Assembly (NCBI GenBank): GCA_029259935.1 | Contig: JAJDEH010000282.1 | Span: 1 to 48,870 of the forward strand | Reading direction: 5' to 3' | DNA from: Planctomycetota bacterium | GTDB lineage: Bacteria > Planctomycetota > Planctomycetia > Pirellulales > Pirellulaceae | DNA length: 48,870 bases | Shown here: positions 35,601 through 42,796 of the stretch, in pieces | How the letters are laid out: every line of letters starts with the position of its first letter | Numbering within the stretch: position 1 is the stretch's first letter | Program-made: the position numbers and the translations under genes | Notes under the pieces: model-generated | Database searches by the model: none | What the model was told of the DNA's origin: nothing | The model's input: the letters and a program-made list of their open reading frames with translations, nothing else

Positions 35601-37264
35601 GTGTGGCCCTGAATGCCCCGATTACGATCGAGGTCATCGACCCCGATCAGGCCAAGGATACGCTCAGCAGCGTCGTCGTGAAGCTCACCACCACCGACGG
35701 CGCGACCGTCGATGTGCGGTGTGTCGTGTCCGAGCGGTTTGCTGAAAACCTGCCCGCCCACGATCAGCCCGCGCTGTTGGAAGGCCGTTTCGTGGGACAG
35801 GTTATCCTGCAGCTTGGCGGCAAGGACAGCCCCGATATCGTGCCTCTAACGTCCGAGATGCCGCGTAACCTGGTTGGCCGCGTCGTGATGGACGAGGACA
35901 ATTCCGACGGAGGCCTCGGCCTGGTCACCCGCGTACTGAACATGACCGGCAAGGATGTCGTCAAGGCGGCTTATGCCGACGAGCGACGTCCGGGCGGCAA
36001 AGCTCAGGATCGATCCGCCAGCGGCCGCCTGTTGGTGAATGGCCGCCTCGCCTGTACTGATCGCGAGTACGAAAAGCCAGTCCAGTCGCTGCATTTGGGC
36101 GAACGATTGTTTATCAAAGTAGAAGACGCCGACCGCGACACCAGCGACGAGCGCGATGTGGTACGAGTCGATATCGCCACCCAGGAAGGCGAAAAAGAAG
36201 AAATCGAACTGATTGAATCCTTGGCCCACAGCGGCGTCTTTACGGGATCGCTGATGCTCAAGGCTTCCGATGCTCCCAAGGCGGGCAATCTGGATCCGGA
36301 AGCACCGTCAGTCGAGTGCTACTTTGGTGAAACACTTTTCGTTCGCTACATCGACGAAGCGGCCGTCGCCGATTCGGGAACCTGGGAGCAGCGGCTCGAA
36401 ATTCCCGTCGTGATCGGCACGGACGGCTTGGTCAAGGCGTTCACCAAAACCTTCAACGACGAAGACCTGGCGGTGGAAACCAAGTTTCACATCGCCGAAA
36501 GTTATTTCGAGCTGTTCAAAAGCCACCGGCAACTGGGACGCGGCGACGACGAGCAGAGCGATTTGGAATCCGGGCGGCGCGTGCTGCGCGAAGTCATGGA
36601 AGATTTTCCCGATCCCAAGTACACACCGCGGATCGCCTACTTGCTGGGACAATTCGCGCAAGAGCTCGAACAATGGAACGAGGCGATCAATTCGTACGAC
36701 ATGATCATCCAACAATTCCCCGACCATTCGCTGGCGGCCGACGCCCAATACAAATCGGCCCAGTGTCACGAAGAGGCGGGCGATTTTGATCAGGCTTTGG
36801 AAGGTTATGTGACGCTGGCCGCCACGTATCCCAAGAGCCCGTTGATCGCCAATGTCATGATTCGCATTTCCGACCACTTCTATAAGGGCGAGGAATACGA
36901 CGTCGCGGCGCAGGTTGGCGAGAAGTTCTTGGAACGTTTCGAGGGGCACGAACACGCTCCGCGAATGGCGTTTCGCATTGGCCAGTGCTACTACAAAGCC
37001 GAGGAATTTCGCGATGCCTCGGACGCCTTTGATCGATTCTCCAAGACCTTCCCCGAAGACAAGTTGTGTGCCCAGGCCTTGTTTTGGTCGGGCGAGGCAT
37101 ATCGGATGGGGAACAACAATCTATTTGCCTTTCAACGCTACAACCGCTGCCGCTGGGACTTCCCCTCCAGCGAAGCGGCCCGTTACGCGCGGGGAAGGCT
37201 GACCTTGCCGGAAATGCTTCAGCAGTTTGAAGCATCGGTAAACAGTTTGGACATGGATAACTAA
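29633..37264 (+). CDS. Giant exported TPR and multi-beta-domain protein, 2543 aa
   Basis: Signal peptide residues 1-22 (ending IARGQ). Residues about 35-1110 form a long helical TPR-type solenoid. A beta-rich centre follows. The D-x-D acidic motif recurs at about 1128 (VVHDSDLGISR), 1277 (VKDGDRDLSDETDQ), 1870 (VDYDEDRTAERD), 2000 (IDPDQAKDTLS) and 2162 (VEDADRDTSDERD), usually followed 30-45 residues later by a HSGVF/YSGIF-type motif. Embedded are a discoidin-like stretch (about 1340-1415), a PA14-like stretch (about 1476-1553) and a DUF5077-like carbohydrate-type domain (about 1617-1720, with NTGGWNKYGTY and MLMNLRGVSL). Residues 2280-2530 are again TPRs. It precedes the ExbB/ExbD-like genes by 60 bases and is probably a large periplasmic or envelope-spanning scaffold. 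Confidence 0.88.
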   Translation: MKNTTVLVLLTTLFFASIARGQDEPVDEVGQKATKLEAELSKFKDTSPEAANLLVQLVDLYHADGRAFGLVRAGQKFVNAHPSDARHQAVMLKLLDGLEGLSRNKEFASDCRQFLTRYPKAAQCPQLEIRLAQTLGQMADHVATANAYRVVWRRQGNNQMGREAGATAIRLFAAAGGKDNITAGAELADEMLGRLPNDGFALRIGWRGFNEWRRISEWAKSNVTGKQLLAKGIAKDRERTRQVHWLMGMSYRSLAQYTNSVASLRQALAMKDDQQVLYYLIEGLHNALAPPNQIEPLATQYMQKYPTRDDRLTRRAYVAHAYLRAKDVPRALAIYAELLPQKGIGAANASTYVQNNGTEPAQAAISERVLRDAIKRNKEATFLRYTLAFNVYRDRIKDLAKCKQVLRELIAQPHPDDSYARTAGQYLLDNAADDNEFRQELARLIQDRRRHVHQVAYRNFLAGWQKAAARKKDLQPRAALVKAELDKQDRDPQVALWLQNTWKYNSENSRVRDQLLTKTGGMSEEQIRRLWEYQAYSYRHYVPAEQRPRSAELYGNLAKKYPTNYQYAVYYLQSATDYAPKEIKKLAAQHMLKQDPPLSDPDVWRRLMLAADQNEDANLAKQAYQWMQRSHQKFGDISNYATYIGDVMLKLKLENEAVAHWQKYMKADPTSSESRDCASRLLARMTEEQSKEKLALLQPLFRHDADYHGRYAGWMADLYFKAKDLNNFERVLRESRKRQDLRAFVVWDLDIWQANTWIAQTRVNEEATDADKKRIYTVVRDLRLGFPSAAADLALIELAPPANQTAMQRILAYQQPTRMLGDAHYDWDSLVPFAQKALEREDYVAAATLVSGMLSNIVSAGAQRQQAGRDMISQAYSRMGAVGLTIDEDSPLAPLLQAALYLRLGDPNLAFDTFITNRALFNEHRNEVPTDLLTFVCERLTAAGGDENHEYVEETLRGWLVKHSESKQHELETKAEIQLLLARNYFKAQRYDVARSEFTTCINRYPETPQAIEAEFGIGQTFMSQKVYDQAELVFEKLADSQETNVVIRAEFLRGVLYFRRGDRDEARDVFRSVLDRVPDVELANEALFNLSEVYGIEERYLDQLNLLRTVGRLGSVSKRRHSPGMPLSIVVHDSDLGISRGHNRIKVIVKTHPGGDEEIVDLTSAGAGKGLFRVDLDTTLGKARPGDRVLQLTGRDTITSDYPEKFKAEFKNVPLSDVEIKVASSANFEISSSKIIDAEEESFSERLAREARQREESDQRVSQGRPVNQVKPGNLIYMRVKDGDRDLSDETDQIVVKLTADSGDQVQATLLETTPHSGVFEGTIQTGELPAGALASDTAIEHSPLMAIDRDSKTVWVSEPDGATPKTLTVDMKDLKEVGRARIHTPTLEKNAPIRAALLGSNDGEFWFRLAGFPELPEAPAVAETFGQMKRRVYDGNYTNYSRWNQVVDLSKNGAPIDEAELEDDLSWVRPAGEESSEFPYGVIWHGHFVQPRASAVRFRINGQRTALAMDGLIQMELGAGGRTMDIWLEEGVHELTVFSAVRNGQQKVEATLARARLDSADVTLAPFHHSDLDVADAKKAGDQIKLAQPNDIPLLVESAQVQKTTEQFGLSEDKAYIGNWRAVGDVLTWEFEAPQAGAYDVKLDLSHNGVGGRYAVQLGDFQAEAIVPNTGGWNKYGTYVACTILVDQPGKHSMQIKPLELSASGMLMNLRGVSLQPAEGPRRVVVDNAWEFRFQPIDLRYVRFSVDEYLGEAVAINHFEVGLVGQQPYIPTETDVLSLANNNVLEIAGGDQVTASYMDEFTLTESGNSQLLSSSLTATYFNAEVSPVAYDFERSTGGGVGTIRKELLRVDAKDRIIVEIVDYDEDRTAERDTVPFTVEMDGGQILKLEATETENYSGIFTKEIDTSAAAEKGKLTVKIGDQIRISYLDTQNTFPGHSVQRESLVYVNAPTEGLVRILPSRVQPPPPESKAPPQIVYLQASDDGEVVGVALNAPITIEVIDPDQAKDTLSSVVVKLTTTDGATVDVRCVVSERFAENLPAHDQPALLEGRFVGQVILQLGGKDSPDIVPLTSEMPRNLVGRVVMDEDNSDGGLGLVTRVLNMTGKDVVKAAYADERRPGGKAQDRSASGRLLVNGRLACTDREYEKPVQSLHLGERLFIKVEDADRDTSDERDVVRVDIATQEGEKEEIELIESLAHSGVFTGSLMLKASDAPKAGNLDPEAPSVECYFGETLFVRYIDEAAVADSGTWEQRLEIPVVIGTDGLVKAFTKTFNDEDLAVETKFHIAESYFELFKSHRQLGRGDDEQSDLESGRRVLREVMEDFPDPKYTPRIAYLLGQFAQELEQWNEAINSYDMIIQQFPDHSLAADAQYKSAQCHEEAGDFDQALEGYVTLAATYPKSPLIANVMIRISDHFYKGEEYDVAAQVGEKFLERFEGHEHAPRMAFRIGQCYYKAEEFRDASDAFDRFSKTFPEDKLCAQALFWSGEAYRMGNNNLFAFQRYNRCRWDFPSSEAARYARGRLTLPEMLQQFEASVNSLDMDN

Positions 37265-37271
37265 CGAGGCA

Positions 37272-37290
37272 CTGCTGGGCAAGCCAGCAG
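37272..37290. repeat. Short GC hairpin between giant TPR gene and exbB-like gene
   Basis: CTGCTGG (37272-37278) and CCAGCAG (37284-37290) form a perfect seven-base-pair stem with loop GCAAG, eight bases after the stop codon. A related string, GCTGCTGGGCAAGCC, occurs at about 19942-19956, so it may be a dispersed repeat. No T-run follows, which fits read-through or processing between the genes rather than termination. Confidence 0.5.
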
Positions 37291-37324
37291 CGCTAGTACT
37301 GTCTGGATTTGAGAAGGTTTCTTA

Positions 37325-38284
37325 ATGCGAAAGCTGTTACTAATCTTATTGCTCGGCCTGCCGTCGGCAGCCTACGCCCAGTCAGCCGCCGACGAATTGC
37401 TCGACGACCCAAAGCCCGCGGCCCCAGTTGAAACGCAATCAGGTGTCGACCCCGGAACCGTGCCGGGTGCCGAACCCGCGCCTCAGTCCACGCCAGGGGA
37501 GGAAGCCGCCACCGACAGCGCGGATCCCGTGGCCGAAGAAGCGAGCGACGGCGATGCCGCCTTGGAAGCCGAAAGCTCCCCGCTGATGGATATGATCGAC
37601 GAGATCACCCACACGGGCGCGCTCGGCTTAATGTTAAAAGGCGGAATATTCATGTGGGTGATCCTCCTCTTGGGCATCATAGGGCTGGGAGTGATCATCG
37701 AGCGCTATCGCAGCCTGTCGATGCTGTCGAGCGATTCGACGGCGCTGCGCAACCGGGTCCAAGAATTACTGCAAACGGATCAGATCGAGCAGGCCGTCAA
37801 TTTGTGCGACCGCGAGGAAGGGCCGGTTCCGGCCATTCTGTCCGCCGGCTTACGTAAGTATCTGGTCTTGCAGACGCTCAAACATGATCCGGCGGAAATC
37901 CGGAACGAAGTCAACAAGTCGATGGAAGACTACAGTGTTCACGTGGTCGCGGCGCTGGAGCGGCATTTGCCCGTGCTGGCGACCATCTCGAGCGTGGCAC
38001 CGATGCTGGGCTTCTTGGGAACGGTGGCCGGTATGATCACGTCGTTCGACACCATTCAAGCCAAAATGGGGGAAATGAACATCGTCGAAGCGGCGGCGGG
38101 CGGAATCAGTGTCGCGCTGCTGACGACATGCCTTGGCCTGATCGTCGGCATCCCGGCGTTCATGGCTTACAACTATTTCACCAGCGTCATCAACCGCAAC
38201 GTACTCGAAGTCGAAGAGTCCGCCTCCGAGTTGATTGATAGCGTGACGATGCAAATTGTGTTAGCTGGAAAAGCAACCGCGTAG
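37325..38284 (+). CDS. MotA/TolQ/ExbB-like proton channel protein with signal peptide
   Basis: A 319-residue protein; GAGAAGG lies seven bases before the ATG. Unlike E. coli TolQ/ExbB it begins with a signal peptide (residues 1-19, ending AYAQS) and about 80 acidic, Pro/Ala-rich residues before the membrane core. Three helices follow: about 106-128 (FMWVILLLGIIGLGVII), 215-238 (LATISSVAPMLGFLGTVAGMI) and 258-283 (GGISVALLTTCLGLIVGIPA). The segment TISSVAPMLGFLGTVAGMI is the family signature. Such proteins form the pentameric stator that, with ExbD/TolR dimers, converts proton flow into movement. Two ExbD-like genes follow at gaps of 3 and 20 bases. Confidence 0.93.
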   Translation: MRKLLLILLLGLPSAAYAQSAADELLDDPKPAAPVETQSGVDPGTVPGAEPAPQSTPGEEAATDSADPVAEEASDGDAALEAESSPLMDMIDEITHTGALGLMLKGGIFMWVILLLGIIGLGVIIERYRSLSMLSSDSTALRNRVQELLQTDQIEQAVNLCDREEGPVPAILSAGLRKYLVLQTLKHDPAEIRNEVNKSMEDYSVHVVAALERHLPVLATISSVAPMLGFLGTVAGMITSFDTIQAKMGEMNIVEAAAGGISVALLTTCLGLIVGIPAFMAYNYFTSVINRNVLEVEESASELIDSVTMQIVLAGKATA

Positions 38285-38287
38285 CCG

Positions 38288-38710
38288 ATGAAAACTCGCC
38301 GCACTAACAAATTGTTTGTCGAACCGCCGTCCAGCGCGACGGGCGATATCGCCTTCAACCTGATCGTGTTTTTCCTGGTTTGCGCCTCGGTGCAGCCCGA
38401 CAGCGGCCGCAAGCAGTCGATACCGCGCGCCGAAAAGCAGGAACAAGAAGAAAGCGAAAACATCGAAGTGCTGCTCACCCGCGGTGCGGTCATGATCAAT
38501 AAAAACCCCGTCCCAGTCGCCGAGTTTTTACCCAGAATCAAAGCCTTGCTGGCGGAAAAGCCGCGCCCGGAAGACAAGATCGTTGTCGTCACCAGTAAGC
38601 CGGAAGCTACCTATCAGCATTGGATTCAAATCACGAGTATGATTGAAGAGGCGGGCGGCACGATCACCATTCAGCGGGAAGAAGAGCAGGTGGAAGTGCT
38701 ACCCGGTTAG
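38288..38710 (+). CDS. ExbD/TolR-like protein, first copy
   Basis: A 140-residue single-pass protein of the ExbD/TolR type: a short cytoplasmic basic tail, one membrane helix (about residues 19-36, GDIAFNLIVFFLVCAS) and a periplasmic domain with ENIEVLLTRGAVMINKNPVP and the closing region KPEATYQHWIQITSMIEEAG. The single membrane aspartate D20, in GDIAFN, aligns with the proton-carrying Asp of ExbD/TolR. It is followed by Asn24, which differs from the usual IDVVFLLL context. The gene starts three bases after the ExbB-like stop, so stator components are co-translated. Confidence 0.92.
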   Translation: MKTRRTNKLFVEPPSSATGDIAFNLIVFFLVCASVQPDSGRKQSIPRAEKQEQEESENIEVLLTRGAVMINKNPVPVAEFLPRIKALLAEKPRPEDKIVVVTSKPEATYQHWIQITSMIEEAGGTITIQREEEQVEVLPG

Positions 38711-38730
38711 ATCACGCCTACGAACCACGC

Positions 38731-39144
38731 ATGAAAATCAAGAGAAAAACAACGCGAGCGACGGTCCCCAGCATGGCGATGGGCGACATTGCCTTTAACC
38801 TGCTGATTTTCTTCGTCATTTTGGCCCGAGCCCAGGATGACAGCCACGTAAAATGGACGCCCGCCAAGACGAAGGCACTGGAAAACGCCGGCCATTCCAA
38901 GGTGAGCGTCGTGGTCGACATTCACAACGACATTTACTTGAACGGCCAACAAGTCGGCGTGGCGCAATTGGCCCCGGCGATCGAAGAGAACCTCAAGAAT
39001 GAACCGGCCGGCGAACGCACCGTGTTGTTGAAGATTCATAACGAGGCCACCGCCATGCATTTTGAACCGGTGATCGAAGCGGTCAGCGAGGCGGGCGGCG
39101 ACATTGTCCATATTCTAGAAAAAGAACACAAAACCGCGGAGTAA
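38731..39144 (+). CDS. ExbD/TolR-like protein, second copy
   Basis: A 137-residue paralogue of the preceding protein, with the same layout: basic tail, membrane helix (about 18-34, GDIAFNLLIFFVILAR) with D19 as the likely proton carrier, and a periplasmic domain with SVVVDIHNDIYLNGQQVGVA and FEPVIEAVSEAGGDIVHI. The periplasmic parts are only distantly similar to those of the first copy, so a hetero-oligomer is likely, as in systems that use two different TolR-like proteins with one TolQ. It starts 20 bases after the first copy. Confidence 0.92.
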   Translation: MKIKRKTTRATVPSMAMGDIAFNLLIFFVILARAQDDSHVKWTPAKTKALENAGHSKVSVVVDIHNDIYLNGQQVGVAQLAPAIEENLKNEPAGERTVLLKIHNEATAMHFEPVIEAVSEAGGDIVHILEKEHKTAE

Positions 39145-39147
39145 ACT

Positions 39148-39648
39148 GTGTCAGCAACACGCAAACCGCCGCAAAAGCCCGAACCGGAATTCGGCGGCAT
39201 TCATGGCCGGCTCAAAGAAGTCCAACACCATGGCGGCGAAACACTCGCTGAAGTCCGCGACTTCCTGGCCCAGGCGCGAGGCAAGAGCCCGCAAGAATTC
39301 TTGGGCATGGTCGCGACCAGCGGGCTCTTCACCAGCACGCTGGCTTCGGCGGTGATCATCTTTCTGCTGATTGGCGTGTTTACCATCTTGCCGTACCTTT
39401 TCTCCGAGTCCGCCACGGACGTCACGAACAACAAAGCCACCGCTCCGACGACGAATGTTGCCGGCGACACGCAAAACGATTCCGCTTCGCCGACCAAGGC
39501 GGCCGATCCGCAAGCTACCGCCACGGCGACTGGTGATAACAAGCCCGCCGGTGACCCGCTCGGCATTACCGAAGTCAAGGATGCCCAGCCTGACAAGAAT
39601 CCGCTCGAAGGCGCTCCCAACCTCGACAAGCTCCTGGACATTGACTGA
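39148..39648 (+). CDS. Single-pass membrane protein of the ExbB/ExbD-like operon
   Basis: A 166-residue protein starting at GTG three bases after the second ExbD-like stop. It has a cytoplasmic N-terminus (about 1-52) with a helical segment ETLAEVRDFLAQARGKSP, one membrane helix (about 58-80, LASAVIIFLLIGVFTILPYLF), and a Thr/Ala/Asp-rich periplasmic tail ending PLEGAPNLDKLLDID. Topology and position recall TonB/TolA, which carry force from the stator across the periplasm, but no TonB or TolA C-terminal domain is visible. No family is recognised. It may be a new coupling or assembly subunit. Confidence 0.8.
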   Translation: MSATRKPPQKPEPEFGGIHGRLKEVQHHGGETLAEVRDFLAQARGKSPQEFLGMVATSGLFTSTLASAVIIFLLIGVFTILPYLFSESATDVTNNKATAPTTNVAGDTQNDSASPTKAADPQATATATGDNKPAGDPLGITEVKDAQPDKNPLEGAPNLDKLLDID

Positions 39649-39659
39649 GTCTGTTTGCG

Positions 39660-41162
39660 ATGGCTTCACCAAGCGCGACTGATCCAGCTCCTCGCCGTCG
39701 GCGATTGTCGCCCATGGTCTGGCTGTTGGCGATCTTCTTCGTGCCCTGGATCGCGGTGGTAGGCGACCGGGTGCTGTTATTCGAGCGCTTGCCAGCACCG
39801 GTTCACTGGGTCATTCAGTTGCTGGGGGTCATGATCGGAGCCGCCGCCATGGCCTGGGCTTGGCGGAGCCGCAAGGGAGCACGGCCCCGGGTCTACTTGG
39901 TTGTGTCTTTCGCCAGCATCATTTGGTGGCAGGCCGCCATTTTCCTTTGCGACGCGATTTATTTCGACGTTTCCCGCGCGGTGATCGCCAGATGGGGAAC
40001 GCTCGGGCTGTTTGGCATGGGGTTGGCGTGGTTCATCTGGCTGGTGGATAAGAAGGCCAAGCAACTGCGACAACGGTCGCTCGACGCCTTGGCTGAATTG
40101 CCCGTCGCGGCCAAGCACCTGGTGATTCAGCCCACTTGGATCTGGAACCCGCTCAACCTCGACGCTTGGTACTACGGACGGCGGGCCAAGAAGCTCAACC
40201 AATCGCTGGGCGCGTTCACGGCCTATTCGCTGGCGTTCTTCTTGACGTTTTTGATTCTCAGCCAAATGCAGGGCTGCCAGGAAGTGTATGAGATGCCTGC
40301 TGGCGGCGGCGAACAGCAGCAAATCGTGCAAACGATCCAAGTCAAGAAAATCATTCGCAAGCGATTCGTGGTGAACCCTTACAGCGCCGTTTCTTTCAAA
40401 GTGCCCGATATCAAGGACGTGGTGCAACTTGATTTCGATAAGCTCACGGAACATCAATACACGATCGGTTATGGGCAGGGCGAGGGTGCCGGATTCGCCG
40501 GGGGAACGTCGCGTGGCAAGGTCGGATTCATTCGCCTGGAATACTCGGGCGGCGACTGGGATCAGGACTTTGGCATCGGAGGCGACGATAACATGCTGGC
40601 AGAATACGGAATCCGCACGCAACACAAGGTCGCCAAGAGGTCCGAATCACGCCGCGTCGTGCAACTGAAGAATTTCAAGCAAGGCGCGGCCCCGCCGCTG
40701 GTCTATATGACCGGCCAAAAGAACATTTCGCTTTCCAACAGTGAAATCAAGATCTTGCGAAAGTACCTGATGGAACAACGGGGCATGATCTTTGCCGACA
40801 ACGGTGGCAGCCGGCATTGGGAGAATCAGTTTTTCGCGCTGATGAACAAGGTCTTGCCGGACGTTCGCCGCGTTCCGATTGAGCGTGACGATGTGATTCA
40901 CAAGATACCGTACCCGATTCCGTCGCTGCCGATCGTGGCCCCGCACGGCAGCCGCCGAGATGCGGCGACCGGTTGGTACAAAGATGGCCGCTGGCTGTGT
41001 TACTATCATCCGGGAGACATCGGCGATGCCTGGTCCGATGGGCATGCCGGCGTGAAACCCGAGATTTGGGAAGCTTGTTACCGGCTGGGAACGAACATCA
41101 TTTTCTACGCCCATTTGGAATACGACAAATGGCGACAAACGCAAAACAAAAAAAAATCATGA
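39660..41162 (+). CDS. Multi-pass membrane protein with DUF4159
   Basis: A 500-residue protein. The first half has about five membrane helices (around 18-38, 46-66, 77-97, 112-132 and 187-206). The C-terminal half, about 285-490, is DUF4159: IRLEYSGGDWDQDFG, PPLVYMTGQKNISLSNSEI, YLMEQRGMIFADNGG and GWYKDGRWLCYYHPGDIGDAW. DUF4159 proteins are usually exported or membrane proteins of unknown role with a flavodoxin-like or glutamine-amidotransferase-like look, often encoded near MoxR/VWA or TolQ-type genes. It starts 11 bases after the previous gene and overlaps the next by four (ATGA), which places it firmly in the operon. Confidence 0.87.
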   Translation: MASPSATDPAPRRRRLSPMVWLLAIFFVPWIAVVGDRVLLFERLPAPVHWVIQLLGVMIGAAAMAWAWRSRKGARPRVYLVVSFASIIWWQAAIFLCDAIYFDVSRAVIARWGTLGLFGMGLAWFIWLVDKKAKQLRQRSLDALAELPVAAKHLVIQPTWIWNPLNLDAWYYGRRAKKLNQSLGAFTAYSLAFFLTFLILSQMQGCQEVYEMPAGGGEQQQIVQTIQVKKIIRKRFVVNPYSAVSFKVPDIKDVVQLDFDKLTEHQYTIGYGQGEGAGFAGGTSRGKVGFIRLEYSGGDWDQDFGIGGDDNMLAEYGIRTQHKVAKRSESRRVVQLKNFKQGAAPPLVYMTGQKNISLSNSEIKILRKYLMEQRGMIFADNGGSRHWENQFFALMNKVLPDVRRVPIERDDVIHKIPYPIPSLPIVAPHGSRRDAATGWYKDGRWLCYYHPGDIGDAWSDGHAGVKPEIWEACYRLGTNIIFYAHLEYDKWRQTQNKKKS

Positions 41163-42796
41163 ACACGACTCCTAAAACCACCCTTCTTTTCTTCGTCGCT
41201 CTCGCAATGTGCTGCGCATTGCCATCGGCACAGGCCCTTGAATTGGATCAGATGTCGCTAGACCGGTGGAAGGTTTTGCGCGAGGTCGAGCGATATCAAC
41301 TGAACATTGCTGAGCGGTACTACAAGGAAAAAAACTGGAAAGTGGCGCAAGGCGAATATGAAAAGTATCTCACGCTGTATGAAGACAGCGAGGCGGCTTC
41401 CTATGTGCAATTGAAGTGGAGTCTGTGCATGGTGAACCAGCGGAAGGGCAACACGGCGATCAAGGAAGGCTTTCAATCGGTCATCGACTATTGGCCCGAG
41501 TCGCCCGAAGCACCGGCGGCGGCTTACTTCATCGCGCATACGCACAAAGCAACAGGCCGCATACCCAACGCTAAAAAAGCCTATCGGATTGTGTTGCAAA
41601 AACATGCCGATAGCGTGGTCGGCGTGCGGGCGATGATGGATTTGGTCGACATCAGCATGATCGAAGATGACGAAAAGACACGAGTCCAGCTTTGGACGAA
41701 GTTGGTATTTGAAGTCAAACGGACTGACAAGACCATCCAACAGCAATGTGCCGCGGCGGCCAGCGCGTTGGCCGTGCATCACTTTGGTCAGGCGGCTTTT
41801 GATAACGCCGTCAAAGCGTTGGCGACGAATTACGAAGATGGAAAGATTCCGCCGAACGTCGTGTTTGAACATGCCCGCGGACCGATCCAGCAATTGGCGC
41901 GGTCGACCGACACCAAGGCCAAAGGCGACCAGTTGACCGGCCAGGCCGCCGCGTGGATGCGGCAGCAGATGCCGACCGATCTTAAGGACGAAGAACAGGC
42001 CAAGCTGGCCCGTCAAATGTGGTACCACATTGCCGACCTTCACGCTTATGCTCAACTGGTCGACCAGGTTCCGAAAATCTATCAGCAGATCAACGGCATT
42101 TTCGGACCGCAAGACGAAACCCTGAAGCGACTGGGTGACTGGTACAAATACAGCCAAAAGCAATTCGACAAAGCGCGATCGATCTACCGGCAGTTTTCGG
42201 ACAAGGTCGTCGGGCTGAGCCACGTCGCTTACAGCTATCGCGAACAGCAAAAGCCGGTGGAGGCCGTAGCGATCTACAACCAAATGCTGGGGTTGGCCCC
42301 CGACGACCAAGTCCGCTGGAAGGCGGAAATTGCCGCCACGTATCGCGCTGCCGCCAAGTACGACGATGCGATCGGCGTCTATCGCGAGTTGGTCTCACAA
42401 GACCCCGAACGGGCCAACGATTGGCGGTGGCAAATTTCGCTCGCCTATCGAGACGCCAAAAAATACAAGGAAGCCATCGCCAATTTTCAGCAGTGCACCA
42501 ATTTTCCAGAAAATTACAAGCAAATGGCATACTGCCAATTGCAATTGAAGAAATTTAACGAGGCGATTTTGCTTTACAACCAAGTGGTCGTCGGGCACGA
42601 GCCGTCGGCCGCCTGGGGCATGCTGCAGGTCGCCTACACGCGAGAGAAGGCGGGCCAGAAAGAACAGGCCATTAAGACCTTTCAGCAGGTTTGCAAACGC
42701 TATCCAAAAAACCAACATGCCAGCGTCGCTCATGCGCATCTGCAAACGGCCTATGGGATCTCCATTACGCTAGGTGGCGCGCAGGACGACAAATAA
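41159..42796 (+). CDS. Exported TPR protein, last gene of the ExbB/ExbD-like operon
   Basis: The frame is open from 40973, but the ATG at 41159 overlaps the DUF4159 stop (ATGA) and starts a clear signal peptide (residues 1-26, ending PSAQA), so it is taken as the start; the protein is 545 residues. The mature part is a TPR solenoid of the YbgF/CpoB style, with repeats such as RYYKEKNWKVAQGEYEKYL, AVAIYNQMLGLAPDD, AIGVYRELVSQDPERANDW and AIKTFQQVCKRYPKNQHA. In Tol-Pal systems a TPR protein (CpoB/YbgF) binds the motor's periplasmic partner; here the same role is inferred from order and topology. It closes the tightly spaced set of six genes. Confidence 0.88.
   Translation: MNTTPKTTLLFFVALAMCCALPSAQALELDQMSLDRWKVLREVERYQLNIAERYYKEKNWKVAQGEYEKYLTLYEDSEAASYVQLKWSLCMVNQRKGNTAIKEGFQSVIDYWPESPEAPAAAYFIAHTHKATGRIPNAKKAYRIVLQKHADSVVGVRAMMDLVDISMIEDDEKTRVQLWTKLVFEVKRTDKTIQQQCAAAASALAVHHFGQAAFDNAVKALATNYEDGKIPPNVVFEHARGPIQQLARSTDTKAKGDQLTGQAAAWMRQQMPTDLKDEEQAKLARQMWYHIADLHAYAQLVDQVPKIYQQINGIFGPQDETLKRLGDWYKYSQKQFDKARSIYRQFSDKVVGLSHVAYSYREQQKPVEAVAIYNQMLGLAPDDQVRWKAEIAATYRAAAKYDDAIGVYRELVSQDPERANDWRWQISLAYRDAKKYKEAIANFQQCTNFPENYKQMAYCQLQLKKFNEAILLYNQVVVGHEPSAAWGMLQVAYTREKAGQKEQAIKTFQQVCKRYPKNQHASVAHAHLQTAYGISITLGGAQDDK

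Noticed and set aside
40973..41158. Longer start for the last TPR gene of the motor-like operon
   Set aside because: It would overlap the DUF4159 gene by 190 bases and bury the signal peptide.
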